64,000 bases of DNA, taken from assembly GCF_007830635.1 (NCBI RefSeq), contig NZ_VLLA01000002.1:714515-778514 (forward strand), read 5' to 3'. The notes below the pieces were generated by a model. That model saw nothing but the letters and a program-made list of their open reading frames with translations. It ran no database searches and had not been told where the DNA came from. The position numbers and the translations under genes are program-made. Positions 8,829 to 19,355 of this stretch are shown one piece after another. The first letter of the stretch is position 1. Each line of letters starts with the position of its first letter. The stretch comes from Bradyrhizobium huanghuaihaiense. Lineage in GTDB: Bacteria; Pseudomonadota; Alphaproteobacteria; Rhizobiales; Xanthobacteraceae.

Positions 8829-9673
8829 CCAGCGCAACCCTCCGCCACTCGGTCTGGATCCTGCGCGGTAATCCGCTCACGGCGGTGGCCGCGGCCGGGG
8901 TGACGCTGTTCGTCCTCGTCGCGATCTTCGGGCCCTGGATCGTGCCTTATGATCCCGTGGTCTCCAACGTGTCGGAGGCGCTGCAGCCGCCGAGTGCGGC
9001 GCATCTCGCCGGCACTGACCAGCTCGGGCGCGACGTGTTCAGCCGCCTCATTATTGCGGCACGACTCGATCTTACCATTGCGGTGTCCGCGGTCGGCATC
9101 TCCTTCGTGATCGGCGCCGTGGTCGGTTCGTTCTGCGGCTATGCCGGTGGCAAGCTCGATCGGGCGGTCGGCCGCTTCGTCGACGTGATGATGGCCTTTC
9201 CGTTGTTCGTGCTGGCGATGGCGATGGTCGCGGCGCTCGGTAACCGGATCGAGAACATCGTGATCGCGACCGCGATCATCAATCTGCCCTTCTACATCCG
9301 CTTCGCGCGCGCCGAGGTGAACGTCCGGCGCAATGTCGGCTGGGTCGAGGCCGCGCGCGCCTGCGGCGAGAGCCATTTTTCGGTGGTGCTGCGTTTCCTG
9401 CTGCCGAACATCCTGCCGGCGATGGCGGTGCAGATCTCGCTCAATCTCGGCTGGGCCATTCTCAATGCCGCGGGCCTGTCCTTCATCGGCCTCGGCGTCA
9501 AGCCGCCGACGCCGGAATGGGGCATCATGGTCGCGGAAGGCGCGCGCTTCATCTCGACCGGGCGGTGGTGGCTGGTGGCCTTTCCAGGCCTCGCCTTGAT
9601 GATGGCCGTGCTGTGCTTCAATCTCCTCGGGGACGGGATGCGGGATATTCTCGATCCGCGCATGCGCACATGA
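8825..9673 (+). CDS. ABC transporter permease (DppC type)
   Basis: A 282-residue partner permease of the peptide importer family. It has an N-terminal anchor helix (about residues 17-41, VAAAGVTLFVLVAIFGPW region), the LAGTDQLGRDVFSR segment characteristic of DppC/OppC, and the EAA loop near EAARACGESH. It ends with the family's GDGMRDILDPRMR. The ATG at 8825 overlaps the upstream stop, and the stop overlaps the ATPase start. It forms a heterodimeric channel with the product of the preceding gene. Confidence 0.92.
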   Translation: MTSATLRHSVWILRGNPLTAVAAAGVTLFVLVAIFGPWIVPYDPVVSNVSEALQPPSAAHLAGTDQLGRDVFSRLIIAARLDLTIAVSAVGISFVIGAVVGSFCGYAGGKLDRAVGRFVDVMMAFPLFVLAMAMVAALGNRIENIVIATAIINLPFYIRFARAEVNVRRNVGWVEAARACGESHFSVVLRFLLPNILPAMAVQISLNLGWAILNAAGLSFIGLGVKPPTPEWGIMVAEGARFISTGRWWLVAFPGLALMMAVLCFNLLGDGMRDILDPRMRT

Positions 9674-11340
9674 GCGAAGAGCTGCTCAGGATCGAGGACC
9701 TGCAAGTCTCGTTCTCGACGCGGCGTGGCATGGTCGAGGCTGTGCGCGGCGTGACGCTCTCGGTCGGGAAGGGCGAGATGCTCGGCCTCGTCGGCGAGAG
9801 CGGCTCGGGCAAGTCGGTGACCGGCTTTGCGACGACCCGGCTGCTCGATGCCGCCGGGCGCGTGACCGGCGGAAGAATCCTGTTTCGCGGGCAGGACGTG
9901 ACGAAGCTCCGGGGCGATGACCTCCGTCACCTCCAGGGCGCCGCGATGTCGATGATCTTCCAGAATCCGCGCGCGGCGCTGAACCCCATTCGCGCGATCG
10001 GTCTGCAGATCGCGGATGCGATCCTCACCCACAAGCGGATCTCCAAGGACGCCGCGCGCGCCGAGGCGCTGGACCTGCTGCGCGCGGTTCAGATCCGCGA
10101 TCCCGAGGCGCGGATGAATGCCTATCCGCACGAGCTCTCCGGCGGCATGTGCCAGCGCGTTATGATCGCGATCGCGATCTCCTGCAATCCCGCGCTCCTG
10201 ATTGCGGACGAGCCGACCACCGGCCTCGACGTCACGACCCAGAAGGTGGTGATGGATCTGCTTGCGGACATTGCCGCCGCGCGCGGCATGGCGACGATCC
10301 TGATCACGCACGACCTCGGGCTCGCCGCACGCTATTGCCGCCGCATCGCGGTGATGGAGCGCGGCCGCATCGTCGAGGAGGCGAGCCCCAGGACGCTCTT
10401 CAGCACACCGCAGCATGCCTATACGAGGCGCCTCGTCGCGGCATCGCCGACTGCCACCTCCCGGATCGAGGATCTCGTGACGGAGGAGGAGCGGGAGCGT
10501 TACGCGACTGTCGTCAGCAAGCCCCGGCAGGAGCCCGCACACGGGACGCCGCCGCTGCTGGAAGTGCGCAAGCTCGCAAAACGTTTCGACCAGGGCTCTG
10601 CTGCGGTTGCCGACTTCTCGATGACGATGGCCGGCGGCGAGAGTGTCGGGCTCGTCGGCGAGTCCGGCTCCGGCAAGAGCACGACGTCGCGCATGATCTG
10701 CCGCCTGATCGATCCGAGCGAAGGCGACATCGTGTTCGACGGGCAGTCGATCGGTCATGTCGCCTCGCGCGATTTCCATCGCTCGCGCTTTCGTAAAGAC
10801 ATCCAGATGGTCTTTCAGGACCCGAACGAGAGCCTCAACCCGCGCTACACGGCCTTCGACTGCATCGCCCATCCCCTGATGCGGCTCGACGGCATGTGCG
10901 TTGGCGATGCGTTGCGCAAGCGGGTGGAAGAATGCGCCGAACGGGTCGGGTTGCCGCTCGATCTGCTGCCGCGTTTTCCGCACCAGCTCTCCGGCGGCCA
11001 GAAGGCGCGCGTCGGCATTGCCCGCGCCATCGCCTGCCGGCCGCGGCTGCTCGTGCTGGACGAGCCGACCGCTGCGCTCGACGTCTCGGTGCAGGCGGTT
11101 GTGCTGCAACTGCTCGATCGCCTCAGGCGCGAGAATGACATCGCGCTGCTGTTCGTCAGCCACGATCTCAACGTGGTGCGCATGCTGTGCGACCGCACCA
11201 TCGTGCTGCGCAATGGTGGCATCGTGGAGCAGGGGGAGAGCCGGGCGCTATTCGATAATCCGAAGACCGACTACACCCGCAAGCTGGTCGAGGCGATCCC
11301 GCATATCGAGACCGGCGCGGCACTGGCGGCTGCTCTTTAA
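9670..11340 (+). CDS. Fused dual ABC ATPase (DppD-DppF type)
   Basis: A 556-residue protein carrying two complete nucleotide-binding domains, replacing the separate DppD and DppF subunits. Domain 1 has Walker A lysine Lys48 (GESGSGKS), signature LSGGM and Walker B LLIADEP. Domain 2 has Lys336 (GESGSGKS), LSGGQ and LLVLDEP. Each domain ends with the short oligopeptide-type extension. The ATG at 9670 overlaps the stop of the second permease. Last gene of this operon; a 154-base gap with another sigma-54-type site follows. Confidence 0.93.
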   Translation: MSEELLRIEDLQVSFSTRRGMVEAVRGVTLSVGKGEMLGLVGESGSGKSVTGFATTRLLDAAGRVTGGRILFRGQDVTKLRGDDLRHLQGAAMSMIFQNPRAALNPIRAIGLQIADAILTHKRISKDAARAEALDLLRAVQIRDPEARMNAYPHELSGGMCQRVMIAIAISCNPALLIADEPTTGLDVTTQKVVMDLLADIAAARGMATILITHDLGLAARYCRRIAVMERGRIVEEASPRTLFSTPQHAYTRRLVAASPTATSRIEDLVTEEERERYATVVSKPRQEPAHGTPPLLEVRKLAKRFDQGSAAVADFSMTMAGGESVGLVGESGSGKSTTSRMICRLIDPSEGDIVFDGQSIGHVASRDFHRSRFRKDIQMVFQDPNESLNPRYTAFDCIAHPLMRLDGMCVGDALRKRVEECAERVGLPLDLLPRFPHQLSGGQKARVGIARAIACRPRLLVLDEPTAALDVSVQAVVLQLLDRLRRENDIALLFVSHDLNVVRMLCDRTIVLRNGGIVEQGESRALFDNPKTDYTRKLVEAIPHIETGAALAAAL

Positions 11341-11406
11341 GGCCTTGCAAGTCAACGTGGGCCAGCCAAAAAGTCGATGAGATCCCGCTGGCGGGGGCCC
11401 ATTTAC

Positions 11407-11422
11407 TGGCATACCATTTGCT
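11407..11422 (+). promoter_or_regulatory. Putative sigma-54 promoter (TGGCATA-N4-TTGCT)
   Basis: TGGCATA at 11407-11413, then TTGCT at 11418-11422, with GG (11408-11409) and GC (11420-11421) exactly ten bases apart. It lies in the 154-base gap before the second importer operon and would start transcription near 11433, about 60 bases before the chosen ATG. It matches the site before the first importer in kind and position. Confidence 0.65.
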
Positions 11423-11431
11423 TGCAAATGG
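11414..11431 (+). promoter_or_regulatory. 18-bp perfect palindrome over the -12 element
   Basis: CCATTTGC and its exact reverse complement GCAAATGG are separated by TT. The left arm covers the -12 box of the putative sigma-54 promoter and the right arm runs towards the predicted start site. A bound protein would block RNA polymerase, so an operator is the natural reading. No T-tract follows, so a terminator is unlikely. I saw no second copy of this motif in the window. Confidence 0.45.
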
Positions 11432-11494
11432 GCTCGGTTTCACTTGCCCTTGGCCAATGAACAGCTGGCATCGCGGCATTACTGGGAGGACTTC

Positions 11495-13099
11495 ATGGAT
11501 CGCAGGACGGTATTGAAGGGACTGGCTGGCGCGGGCGGACTGGCATTGACGGGTGGCCTTTCGGCCCCGGCGATCGCCCAGGGCGCGGCGGCCCGCACCC
11601 TGCGATTCGTGCCGCAGGCCAATCTCGCCAATTTCGACCCGATCTGGGGCACGCAGTACGTCGTGCGCAACGCGGCCGCGATGGTCTGGGACACGCTCTA
11701 CGGCATCGACTCCTCGTTCCAGCCGCAGCGGCAGATGGTCGAATCCGAGGAAGTGACGGACGACGGCACGACCTGGACGTTCAAGCTGCGCCCGGGCCTC
11801 AAATTCCACGACGGCGCGCCGGTGCTGAGCAAGGACGTCGTCGCAAGCCTCACCCGCTGGTCGGCGCGCGATCCGATGGGCCTGATGATCAAGGCGCTCC
11901 AGCAGGAGTTGACGGCCGTTGACGACCGCACCTTCAAATGGGTGCTGAAGCAGCCTTTCCCGAAAATGCTCTACGCGCTGGGCAAGAACAATTCGCCATG
12001 CGCCTTCATCATGCCCGAGCGCATCGCGCAGACCGATCCGTTCAAGCAGATTTCCGAATATGTCGGCTCCGGTCCGCTGAAGTTCGCCAAGAGCGAGTGG
12101 GTCCCCGGCGCCAAGGCCGTGTTCGAGAAATTCGCGGACTATTCACCGCGGCAGGAGAAGCCGTCGTGGCTCGCCGGCGGCAAGCAGGTGATGGTCGACC
12201 GCGTCGAGTGGGTGATCATGCCGGATCCGGCCACAGCGGCGGCCGCGCTGCAGAACGGCGAGATCGACTGGTGGGAGAATCCGATCGCGGATCTCGTTCC
12301 TGTTCTGAAGAAGAACAAGAACATCAGCGTCGATATCGGCGATCCCCTCGGCAATGTCGGCTCGTTCCGCATGAACTTCCTCTATCCGCCCTTCAACGAC
12401 GTCAAGGCGCGGCGTGCGGTGCTGATGGCTCTCAGCCAGGAAGACTACATGCGCGCGATCGTCGGCGACGACAATTCGCTGTGGAAGCCGCTGCCCGGCT
12501 ACTTCACGCCGGATACGCCGCTCTACACCGAAGTGGGTGGCGAGATTCTGAAGGGCAAGCGCGATCTGGACGCCGCCAAGAAGCTGCTCGCCGAGAGCGG
12601 CTATTCCGGCCAGCCGGTGACGTGTCTCGTCGCGCAGGACCAGCCGATCACCAAGGCGATGGGCGACGTGACCGCCGACCTCCTCAAGAAGCTCGGCATG
12701 AATGTCGACTTCGTCGCGACCGATTGGGGCACGGTCGGCTCCCGCCGCGCGCAGAAGACACCGCCCGGACAGGGCGGCTGGAACATGTTCCACACCTGGC
12801 ACGCGGGCGCGGATTGCGTCAATCCGGCTCCCTACACCGCCATTCGCGCCAATGGCGACAAGGCCTGGTTCGGCTGGCCGACCAGCGCAGGCACCGAAAA
12901 GGAGGTCGCGTCGTGGTTCGAGGCCAAGAACCTCGACGAGGAGAAGGCCGCCATCGGCCGTCTCAACAAGGCGGCGATCGATGACGTCGTCTACGCTCCG
13001 ACCGGCTTCTTCCTGAGCTACACCGCGTGGCGCAAGAACGTCTCCGGCGTGACCAAGGGACCGTTGCCCTTGTTCTGGGGCGTGTCGAAGTCTGCATGA
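11495..13099 (+). CDS. Peptide-type ABC substrate-binding protein with Tat-like signal
   Basis: A 534-residue family 5 solute-binding protein. The N-terminus begins MDRRTVLKGLAG, with twin arginines followed by a hydrophobic stretch and an APAIAQG cleavage region, so export through the Tat pathway is likely. ATG 11495 was chosen because GGGAGGA at 11484-11490 sits just upstream; an in-frame TTG at 11444 would bury the signal. It is followed by two permeases and two separate ATPases, a complete importer. Ligand unknown; family members bind peptides, opines and related amino compounds. Confidence 0.9.
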   Translation: MDRRTVLKGLAGAGGLALTGGLSAPAIAQGAAARTLRFVPQANLANFDPIWGTQYVVRNAAAMVWDTLYGIDSSFQPQRQMVESEEVTDDGTTWTFKLRPGLKFHDGAPVLSKDVVASLTRWSARDPMGLMIKALQQELTAVDDRTFKWVLKQPFPKMLYALGKNNSPCAFIMPERIAQTDPFKQISEYVGSGPLKFAKSEWVPGAKAVFEKFADYSPRQEKPSWLAGGKQVMVDRVEWVIMPDPATAAAALQNGEIDWWENPIADLVPVLKKNKNISVDIGDPLGNVGSFRMNFLYPPFNDVKARRAVLMALSQEDYMRAIVGDDNSLWKPLPGYFTPDTPLYTEVGGEILKGKRDLDAAKKLLAESGYSGQPVTCLVAQDQPITKAMGDVTADLLKKLGMNVDFVATDWGTVGSRRAQKTPPGQGGWNMFHTWHAGADCVNPAPYTAIRANGDKAWFGWPTSAGTEKEVASWFEAKNLDEEKAAIGRLNKAAIDDVVYAPTGFFLSYTAWRKNVSGVTKGPLPLFWGVSKSA

Positions 13100-13116
13100 T
13101 CGTGCGTTGAGGCCAG

Positions 13117-14058
13117 ATGCTCTCTTACATCCTCCGTCGCATCGTCGCGACCTTGCCGGTCATGGCAATCGTCGCGCTGTTCGTGTTCAGCCTGCTTTAC
13201 ATTGCGCCGGGTGATCCGGCCGTGGTGATTGCGGGCGATCAGGCAAGCCCGGAGGATGTGGAGCGCATCCGCCAGAGCCTGGGGCTGGACCGGCCCTTCC
13301 TGGTCCAGTTCGGAAGCTGGGTCTGGCGCATCCTGCATGGCGATCTCGGCACCTCGATCTTCACCAACCTGCCGGTCTCGGCGATGATCGGGCAGCGTCT
13401 CGGACCGACGCTGTCGCTGATGATCGTCACGCTGCTGCTCACGATCGTGGTGGCGGTGCCGCTCGGCGTGGTGGCGGCCTGGAAGGCCGGCAGCCTGATC
13501 GACCGCGTCATCATGGGCTTTGCCGTGTTCGGCTTCTCACTGCCCGTCTTCGTGGTCGGCTACATGCTCGCCTACGTCTTCGCGCTCGAGCTCGAATGGC
13601 TTCCGGTGCAGGGCTATACGCCGCTCACACAAGGCCTCTGGCCGTGGCTGGAGAACCTGATCCTGCCGGCGATCGCGCTCGGCTGCGTCTACATCGCGCT
13701 GGTCGCGCGCATCACCCGCGCCGCCATGCTCGAAGTTCTGCAGCAGGACTATATCCGCACCGCCAAGGCCAAGGGCCTCGGGCAGGGCGGCATCCTGTTC
13801 ATTCATGCGCTGAAGAACGCTGCGGTGCCGATCGTGACCGTGATCGGGATCGGCATTGCGCTGCTGATCGGCGGCGCGGTCGTCACCGAAAGCGTGTTCG
13901 CGATTCCCGGCCTCGGCCGGCTCACGATCGATGCGATCCTGCGCCGCGACTATCCGGTCATCCAGGGCATCGTGCTGCTGTTCAGCTTCGTCTACGTCCT
14001 CGTCAATCTGATGATCGACGTCACCTATACGCTCGTTGACCCGAGGATCCGCTATTGA
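13117..14058 (+). CDS. ABC transporter permease (DppB type)
   Basis: A 313-residue permease of the peptide importer family with an N-terminal anchor (about residues 10-28), the YIAPGDPA signature just after it, and a C-terminal permease domain with its EAA-like loop near [10 protein letters not shown]. It begins 17 bases after the binding-protein stop and overlaps the next permease start by four bases. Confidence 0.92.
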   Translation: MLSYILRRIVATLPVMAIVALFVFSLLYIAPGDPAVVIAGDQASPEDVERIRQSLGLDRPFLVQFGSWVWRILHGDLGTSIFTNLPVSAMIGQRLGPTLSLMIVTLLLTIVVAVPLGVVAAWKAGSLIDRVIMGFAVFGFSLPVFVVGYMLAYVFALELEWLPVQGYTPLTQGLWPWLENLILPAIALGCVYIALVARITRAAMLEVLQQDYIRTAKAKGLGQGGILFIHALKNAAVPIVTVIGIGIALLIGGAVVTESVFAIPGLGRLTIDAILRRDYPVIQGIVLLFSFVYVLVNLMIDVTYTLVDPRIRY

Positions 14059-14978
14059 CCGACATCACCGTCAACCCGCAATCGCTTCCGGCCGGCCTCG
14101 TCCTTGCGCCGCAACTGCCGGAGATCCTCCGGCCGGTCAAGATCCGGCGCGGCTTCATCGGAATGCTGCGCGGCCATCCGACGGTCGCGATCGGCGGCGC
14201 GCTGCTGCTGACCCTCGTGCTGATCGCGATCTTCGCGCCCTATCTCGGCACCGTCGATCCGACCGCCCTTGCGCCCGCCAAGCGGACGCGGGCGCCGTCG
14301 GCCGATTTCTGGTTCGGCACCGACGTGCTCGGCCGCGACATCTATTCGCGCGTGCTCTTTGGCGCGCGGGTCTCGCTCACGGTCGGCCTGTCGGTCGCGA
14401 TCTTCGCATCCGCAGCGGGACTTGCGATCGGCATGATCTCGGGTTTCATCCGCTGGGCCGACGGCATCCTGATGCGCTTCATGGACGGCCTGATGTCGAT
14501 CCCGCCGATCCTGCTCGCCATCGCGCTGATGGCCTTGACGCGCGGCAGCGTCGGCAACGTCATCCTGGCGATCACCATCGCCGAGATCCCGCGCGTCTCG
14601 CGCCTCGTGCGCAGCGTCGTGCTGTCGCTGCGCGAGCAGCCCTATGTCGACGCGGCGGTGGCCTGCGGCACGCGCACGCCGATGATCATCCTGCGCCACA
14701 TCCTGCCCAACACGGTTGCGCCGATGCTGGTGCAGGCGACCTATATCTGCGCCAGCGCCATGATCACCGAGGCGATCCTGTCCTTCATCGGCGCGGGCAC
14801 GCCGCCCACCATTCCGTCCTGGGGTAACATCATGGCCGAAGGCCGCGCGCTGTGGCAGGTCAAGCCCTACATCGTATTCTTCCCGGCGGCGTTCCTGTCC
14901 GTCACCGTGCTCGCCGTGAACCTGCTCGGCGACGGCCTTCGCGATGCGCTCGATCCGCGCATGGCCAAGAGCCTGTGA
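14055..14978 (+). CDS. ABC transporter permease (DppC type), TTG start
   Basis: A 307-residue second permease with the [14 protein letters not shown] block typical of DppC and the EAA loop near [11 protein letters not shown]. The start appears to be TTG at 14055 (overlap TTGA with the upstream stop). An N-terminal extension of about 45 residues precedes the anchor helix, somewhat longer than in the paralogue at 8825. It pairs with the preceding permease. Confidence 0.9.
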   Translation: MTDITVNPQSLPAGLVLAPQLPEILRPVKIRRGFIGMLRGHPTVAIGGALLLTLVLIAIFAPYLGTVDPTALAPAKRTRAPSADFWFGTDVLGRDIYSRVLFGARVSLTVGLSVAIFASAAGLAIGMISGFIRWADGILMRFMDGLMSIPPILLAIALMALTRGSVGNVILAITIAEIPRVSRLVRSVVLSLREQPYVDAAVACGTRTPMIILRHILPNTVAPMLVQATYICASAMITEAILSFIGAGTPPTIPSWGNIMAEGRALWQVKPYIVFFPAAFLSVTVLAVNLLGDGLRDALDPRMAKSL

Positions 14979-14997
14979 TAGTGCGGGGCTGATCACG

Positions 14998-15983
<986 letters not shown>

Positions 15984-15987
<4 letters not shown>

Positions 15988-16967
15988 GTCCTCCGCTGCT
16001 CCAGGTCAACGACCTCAAGAAGCATTTTCCGATCAACAAGGGCCTCTTCGGACGGCAAACCGAATTCGTCTATGCCGTCGACGGCGTGTCGTTCGAGATC
16101 GCGCGCGGCGAGACCTTGTCGCTGGTCGGCGAGTCCGGCTGCGGCAAGTCGACGGTCGGCCGCGCCATCCTGCGCCTGTTCGACATCACCTCGGGCCAGG
16201 TCATTCTCGACGGCCAGCGTATCGACGACGCGCATCCGAGCACGATGCGCCAGATGCGCCGGCGCGTGCAGGTCGTGTTCCAGGATCCGTTCTCGAGCCT
16301 CAACCCGCGCATGCGCGTGCGCGACATCCTCGCCGAGCCGATCCGCAATTTCGGCCTCGCCAAGTCGAAGGAAGATCTCGAGGTTCGCGTCACGGAGCTG
16401 ATGGACACCGTACGCCTGCCGCGCGAGGCCTTGAACCGCCGGCCGCATGAATTCTCAGGCGGCCAGCGCCAGCGCATCGGCATCGCGCGGGCGCTCGCGG
16501 CCGAGCCCGAGCTGATCGTGTGCGACGAGGCGGTCTCGGCGCTCGACGTCTCGGTCAAGGCCCAGGTCGTCAATCTGCTGCAGGACCTGCAGCAGAAGTT
16601 CGGCCTGGCGCTGCTGTTCATCAGCCATGACCTCGCCATCGTCGAGCACATGACCCACCGCGTCGCGGTGATGTATCTCGGCAAGATCGTCGAGGTGGCG
16701 CCGCGCCGCGAGATCTTTGCCGCGCCGAGGCATCCCTACACCAAGGCGCTGCTCTCGGCGGTGCCGCTGCCCGAGCCCGGTGCCCAGCGCAATCCGATCA
16801 TCCTCGGCGGCGACGTGCCGAGCCCGATCAATCCGCCGAAGGGATGCCGCTTCCACACCCGCTGCCCGTTCGTGTTCGACCGCTGCCGCACCGAGGAGCC
16901 GACGCTCCGCGCTGTCGGAGACGAGCAGTGGGTGGCGTGCCACCTCGATGCATTGCCGGTGAGTTGA
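15984..16967 (+). CDS. ABC transporter ATP-binding protein (DppF type)
   Basis: A 327-residue partner ATPase with Walker A Lys55 (GESGCGKS), signature [10 protein letters not shown] and Walker [13 protein letters not shown]. In the last, the usual DEP is DEA, a mild variant also seen in other DppF proteins. The C-terminal extension includes GCRFHTRCP. Last gene of the second importer operon. It converges with the aminotransferase gene nine bases further on. Confidence 0.92.
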
Positions 16968-16976
16968 GGCCCGGCG

Positions 16977-18323
16977 TCAGCCGATCGCGGTCAAGGCACG
17001 GCGGATGGCCGCAAAAATGTCGCCGATCTGTTCCTCGGTGATGATCAGCGGCGGCGAGATCAGCAGCGTGTCGCCGCTGCCGCGGATCAGGATGCCGTCC
17101 TCGTAGCAGCGATTGGCGCATTCGCTGCCGCGCGCGCCCGGCGCGCCCTCGCGCGGCTTCAGGTCGATCGCGGCCAGGAGCCCGATGTTGCGGATGTCGA
17201 CGACATGGGGGAGCTCGCGCAAGCCATGCGCGTGGTTTTCCCACACCGGCGCGAGGCGGCGCGCCCGCTCGAACAGGCCGAGATCCTGATACACGTCGAG
17301 CGCGGCAAGACCCGCCGCGCAGGCCAGCGGATGCGCCGAATAGGTGTAGCCGTGGAACAACTCGATCGCGTTGTCCGACCCCTGCATCAGCGCGTCATAA
17401 ACCTTGCCGCTGACGATGACGCCGCCCATCGGCACAGCCGCATTGGTCATGCCCTTGGCACAGGTGATGAGATCGGGTGTCACGCCGAAGGCGTTGGCGC
17501 CGAACGCCGCGCCGAGGCGACCGAAGCCGGTGATGACCTCATCGAAGATCAGGAGGATGCCGTGCTGGTCGCAGATCTGGCGCAGCCGTTCGAGATAGCC
17601 GACCGGCGGCGGCAGCACGCCTCCGGAACCGGTCACGGGCTCGACGATGACGGCGGCAATCGTCGAGGGATCGTGCACCTGCAGCAGTTTTGAAAGCTCG
17701 TCGGCGAGATGCGCGCCCCATTGCGGCTGTCCGCGCGAGAACGCTGCATGCTCCGGATCATGCGTGTGCGGCAGATGGTCGACCTCCGGCAGCAGCGGAC
17801 CAAAGTCCCTGCGGTGGCGGACGATGCCGCTGACCGACAGGCCGCCCCAGCCCATGCCGTGATAGGCCTTGGCGCGTGAGATGAAGCGGATGCGGCTGGC
17901 GTCACCGCGGACGCGGTGATAGCCGCGCGCGATCTTCAGCGCGGTGTCAACCGATTCCGAGCCGGAATTGGTGAAGAAGACGTGGTCGAGTCCGGCGGGC
18001 GCAATCTCGGTGATGCGGCGGGCGAGCTCGAAGGCGGCCGGATGGCTCATCTGGAACGAGGAGACGAAGTCGAGCTTCGCCGCCTGCGCCTGGATCGCCT
18101 CGACGATGCGCCTTTGCGCATGTCCCGCGTTCACGCACCACAACCCCGCCATGCCGTCGAGAATGCGCCTGTCGTCATCGGTGATGTAGTGCATGCCCTC
18201 GGCGCCGACGAAGATGCGCGGTTTCGACTTGAACTGCCGGTTCGGCGTCATCGGCAGCCAGAACGGCTCCATGGCCTCGCGGGTGAGGGGGCTGTTGGAG
18301 GAAGCGAAGGCATTCATGGTCAT
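16977..18323 (-). CDS. Class III aminotransferase, beta-alanine:pyruvate type
   Basis: A 448-residue PLP-dependent class III aminotransferase. The N-terminus (LTREAMEPFWLPMTPNRQF) closely resembles omega-amino acid/beta-alanine:pyruvate transaminases. Other landmarks are the phosphate-binding GSES at 121-124, the PLP-ring aspartate Asp261 in FDEVITGF and the Schiff-base lysine Lys290 in CAKGMTN. Beta-alanine is the end product of the reductive pyrimidine route that uses dihydropyrimidinase, which fits the enzyme at 1382. The gene follows the GntR regulator on the same strand with a 17-base gap. Substrate specificity among omega-amino acids is inferred. Confidence 0.88.
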   Translation of the reverse strand: MTMNAFASSNSPLTREAMEPFWLPMTPNRQFKSKPRIFVGAEGMHYITDDDRRILDGMAGLWCVNAGHAQRRIVEAIQAQAAKLDFVSSFQMSHPAAFELARRITEIAPAGLDHVFFTNSGSESVDTALKIARGYHRVRGDASRIRFISRAKAYHGMGWGGLSVSGIVRHRRDFGPLLPEVDHLPHTHDPEHAAFSRGQPQWGAHLADELSKLLQVHDPSTIAAVIVEPVTGSGGVLPPPVGYLERLRQICDQHGILLIFDEVITGFGRLGAAFGANAFGVTPDLITCAKGMTNAAVPMGGVIVSGKVYDALMQGSDNAIELFHGYTYSAHPLACAAGLAALDVYQDLGLFERARRLAPVWENHAHGLRELPHVVDIRNIGLLAAIDLKPREGAPGARGSECANRCYEDGILIRGSGDTLLISPPLIITEEQIGDIFAAIRRALTAIG

Positions 18324-18340
18324 GACAACTCTTGCAAAGG

Positions 18341-19288
18341 TCAGGAGGCTTTGGATGGCGCGTTGGAATTGGCCGGGCCGCGCTTGAGCTTTGCTGCGCC
18401 TTCGAGATGCCGGCGCAGCAGCGCGGCGGCGGCCTCGTTCTGGCCGGCTTCGAGCTGGTCGAGGATGGCGAGATGCTCGCGGCAGTTCACGATCACGCGC
18501 TCGTGGCCGAAGGTCCAGTCGTAGTTGCCGAAGCGCCGCAGCCGGTTCTGCTGTTGAACCGCGACCAGCAGATAACGGTTGCCCGATGCGGCGGCGAGGC
18601 CTTCGTGGAAGGCCGCGTTCATCTCGTAGAGCGCGATGCTGGCGGTGTCGCTCCACGGCATCGCCAGCATCTCCTGATGACGGCGGCGCATCTCGGCCGC
18701 CCAGGCCGGATCGAGCCTGAAGCCCGGTTCGAGCAGGCCGGCCGGCTCGATCAGCAGGCGATAGCGATAGCTCTCGTCGCGCGCCTGCGTATCGGCGAGC
18801 GTCGGCTGGAAGCGCCAGCCATGACCCGGCTTGCGCTGGACCGCGGCGACCTCGGCAAGCTTGCTGAGCACGCGCTGCACGATCGGCCGTGTCGCATCGT
18901 AGCGCTGCATCAGGTCGCGCTCGGAAACGTCCTCCGGCAGCCGGCCGGCGCGGCGGTCGCGCGCGATCGCGAGGAACAGCCGGTCGGTCTCGTCGGGGCT
19001 GGGCTTTGGCGGTACCTTATGCGTGGCGGGGGCGGCCTCCGCGACGAAATAGCCGCGGCTGGCACCGGCATGCACGAGCTTGCGCCGCGCCAAGAGCTTC
19101 AGCGCAGCGCGCACCGGCGTGCGCGAGACCTGGAGGCGCTCGGCGAGCGCGACTTCGGCAAGGCGCGTGCCGGGCGCGAGCCCTTCGCTCCGGATCAGGT
19201 CCATGATCCCGGCCGACAGTTCCCGCTGCAGCCGGCTTGGCGATGCTTTTTCCACGGCAGATTTCGCAGTCGAAGATTTTTGTTTCAT
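18341..19288 (-). CDS. GntR/FCD-family regulator with an apparent second winged helix
   Basis: A 315-residue regulator, longer than the usual 220-250 for this subfamily. A GntR winged helix covers about residues 20-82 (recognition region RLQVSRTPVRAAL). A second region with the same helix pattern covers about 101-160 (DLMQRYDATRPIVQRVLSKL, then KPGHGWRF as the wing). The ligand-sensing FCD helical domain covers about 170-300. ATG at 19288 is preferred; an in-frame ATG at 19315 would add nine residues. It is divergent from the C45/ABC operon and co-oriented with the aminotransferase, so it probably controls both. Confidence 0.88.
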   Translation of the reverse strand: MKQKSSTAKSAVEKASPSRLQRELSAGIMDLIRSEGLAPGTRLAEVALAERLQVSRTPVRAALKLLARRKLVHAGASRGYFVAEAAPATHKVPPKPSPDETDRLFLAIARDRRAGRLPEDVSERDLMQRYDATRPIVQRVLSKLAEVAAVQRKPGHGWRFQPTLADTQARDESYRYRLLIEPAGLLEPGFRLDPAWAAEMRRRHQEMLAMPWSDTASIALYEMNAAFHEGLAAASGNRYLLVAVQQQNRLRRFGNYDWTFGHERVIVNCREHLAILDQLEAGQNEAAAALLRRHLEGAAKLKRGPANSNAPSKAS

Positions 19289-19300
19289 GTCATCACAAAA
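19278..19300. promoter_or_regulatory. Inverted repeat TTTTGT-N11-ACAAAA at the GntR start
   Basis: TTTTGT at 19278-19283 and ACAAAA at 19295-19300 are perfect six-base arms in an AT-rich stretch of an otherwise GC-rich region. The repeat spans the preferred GntR start codon and lies 56 bases before the C45 gene's ATG. It may be the regulator's own operator. The arms are simple A/T runs, so chance is possible. Confidence 0.3.
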
Positions 19301-19355
19301 TACATTAGGCTTCATGAGAAAGCAAAAGGAACTTCAAGAAGGAATTTGGCGTCCC

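Noticed and set aside
11414..11431. Palindrome considered as a terminator of the first importer operon
   Set aside because: The loop would be only two bases and no T-tract follows on either strand, so an operator is more likely.
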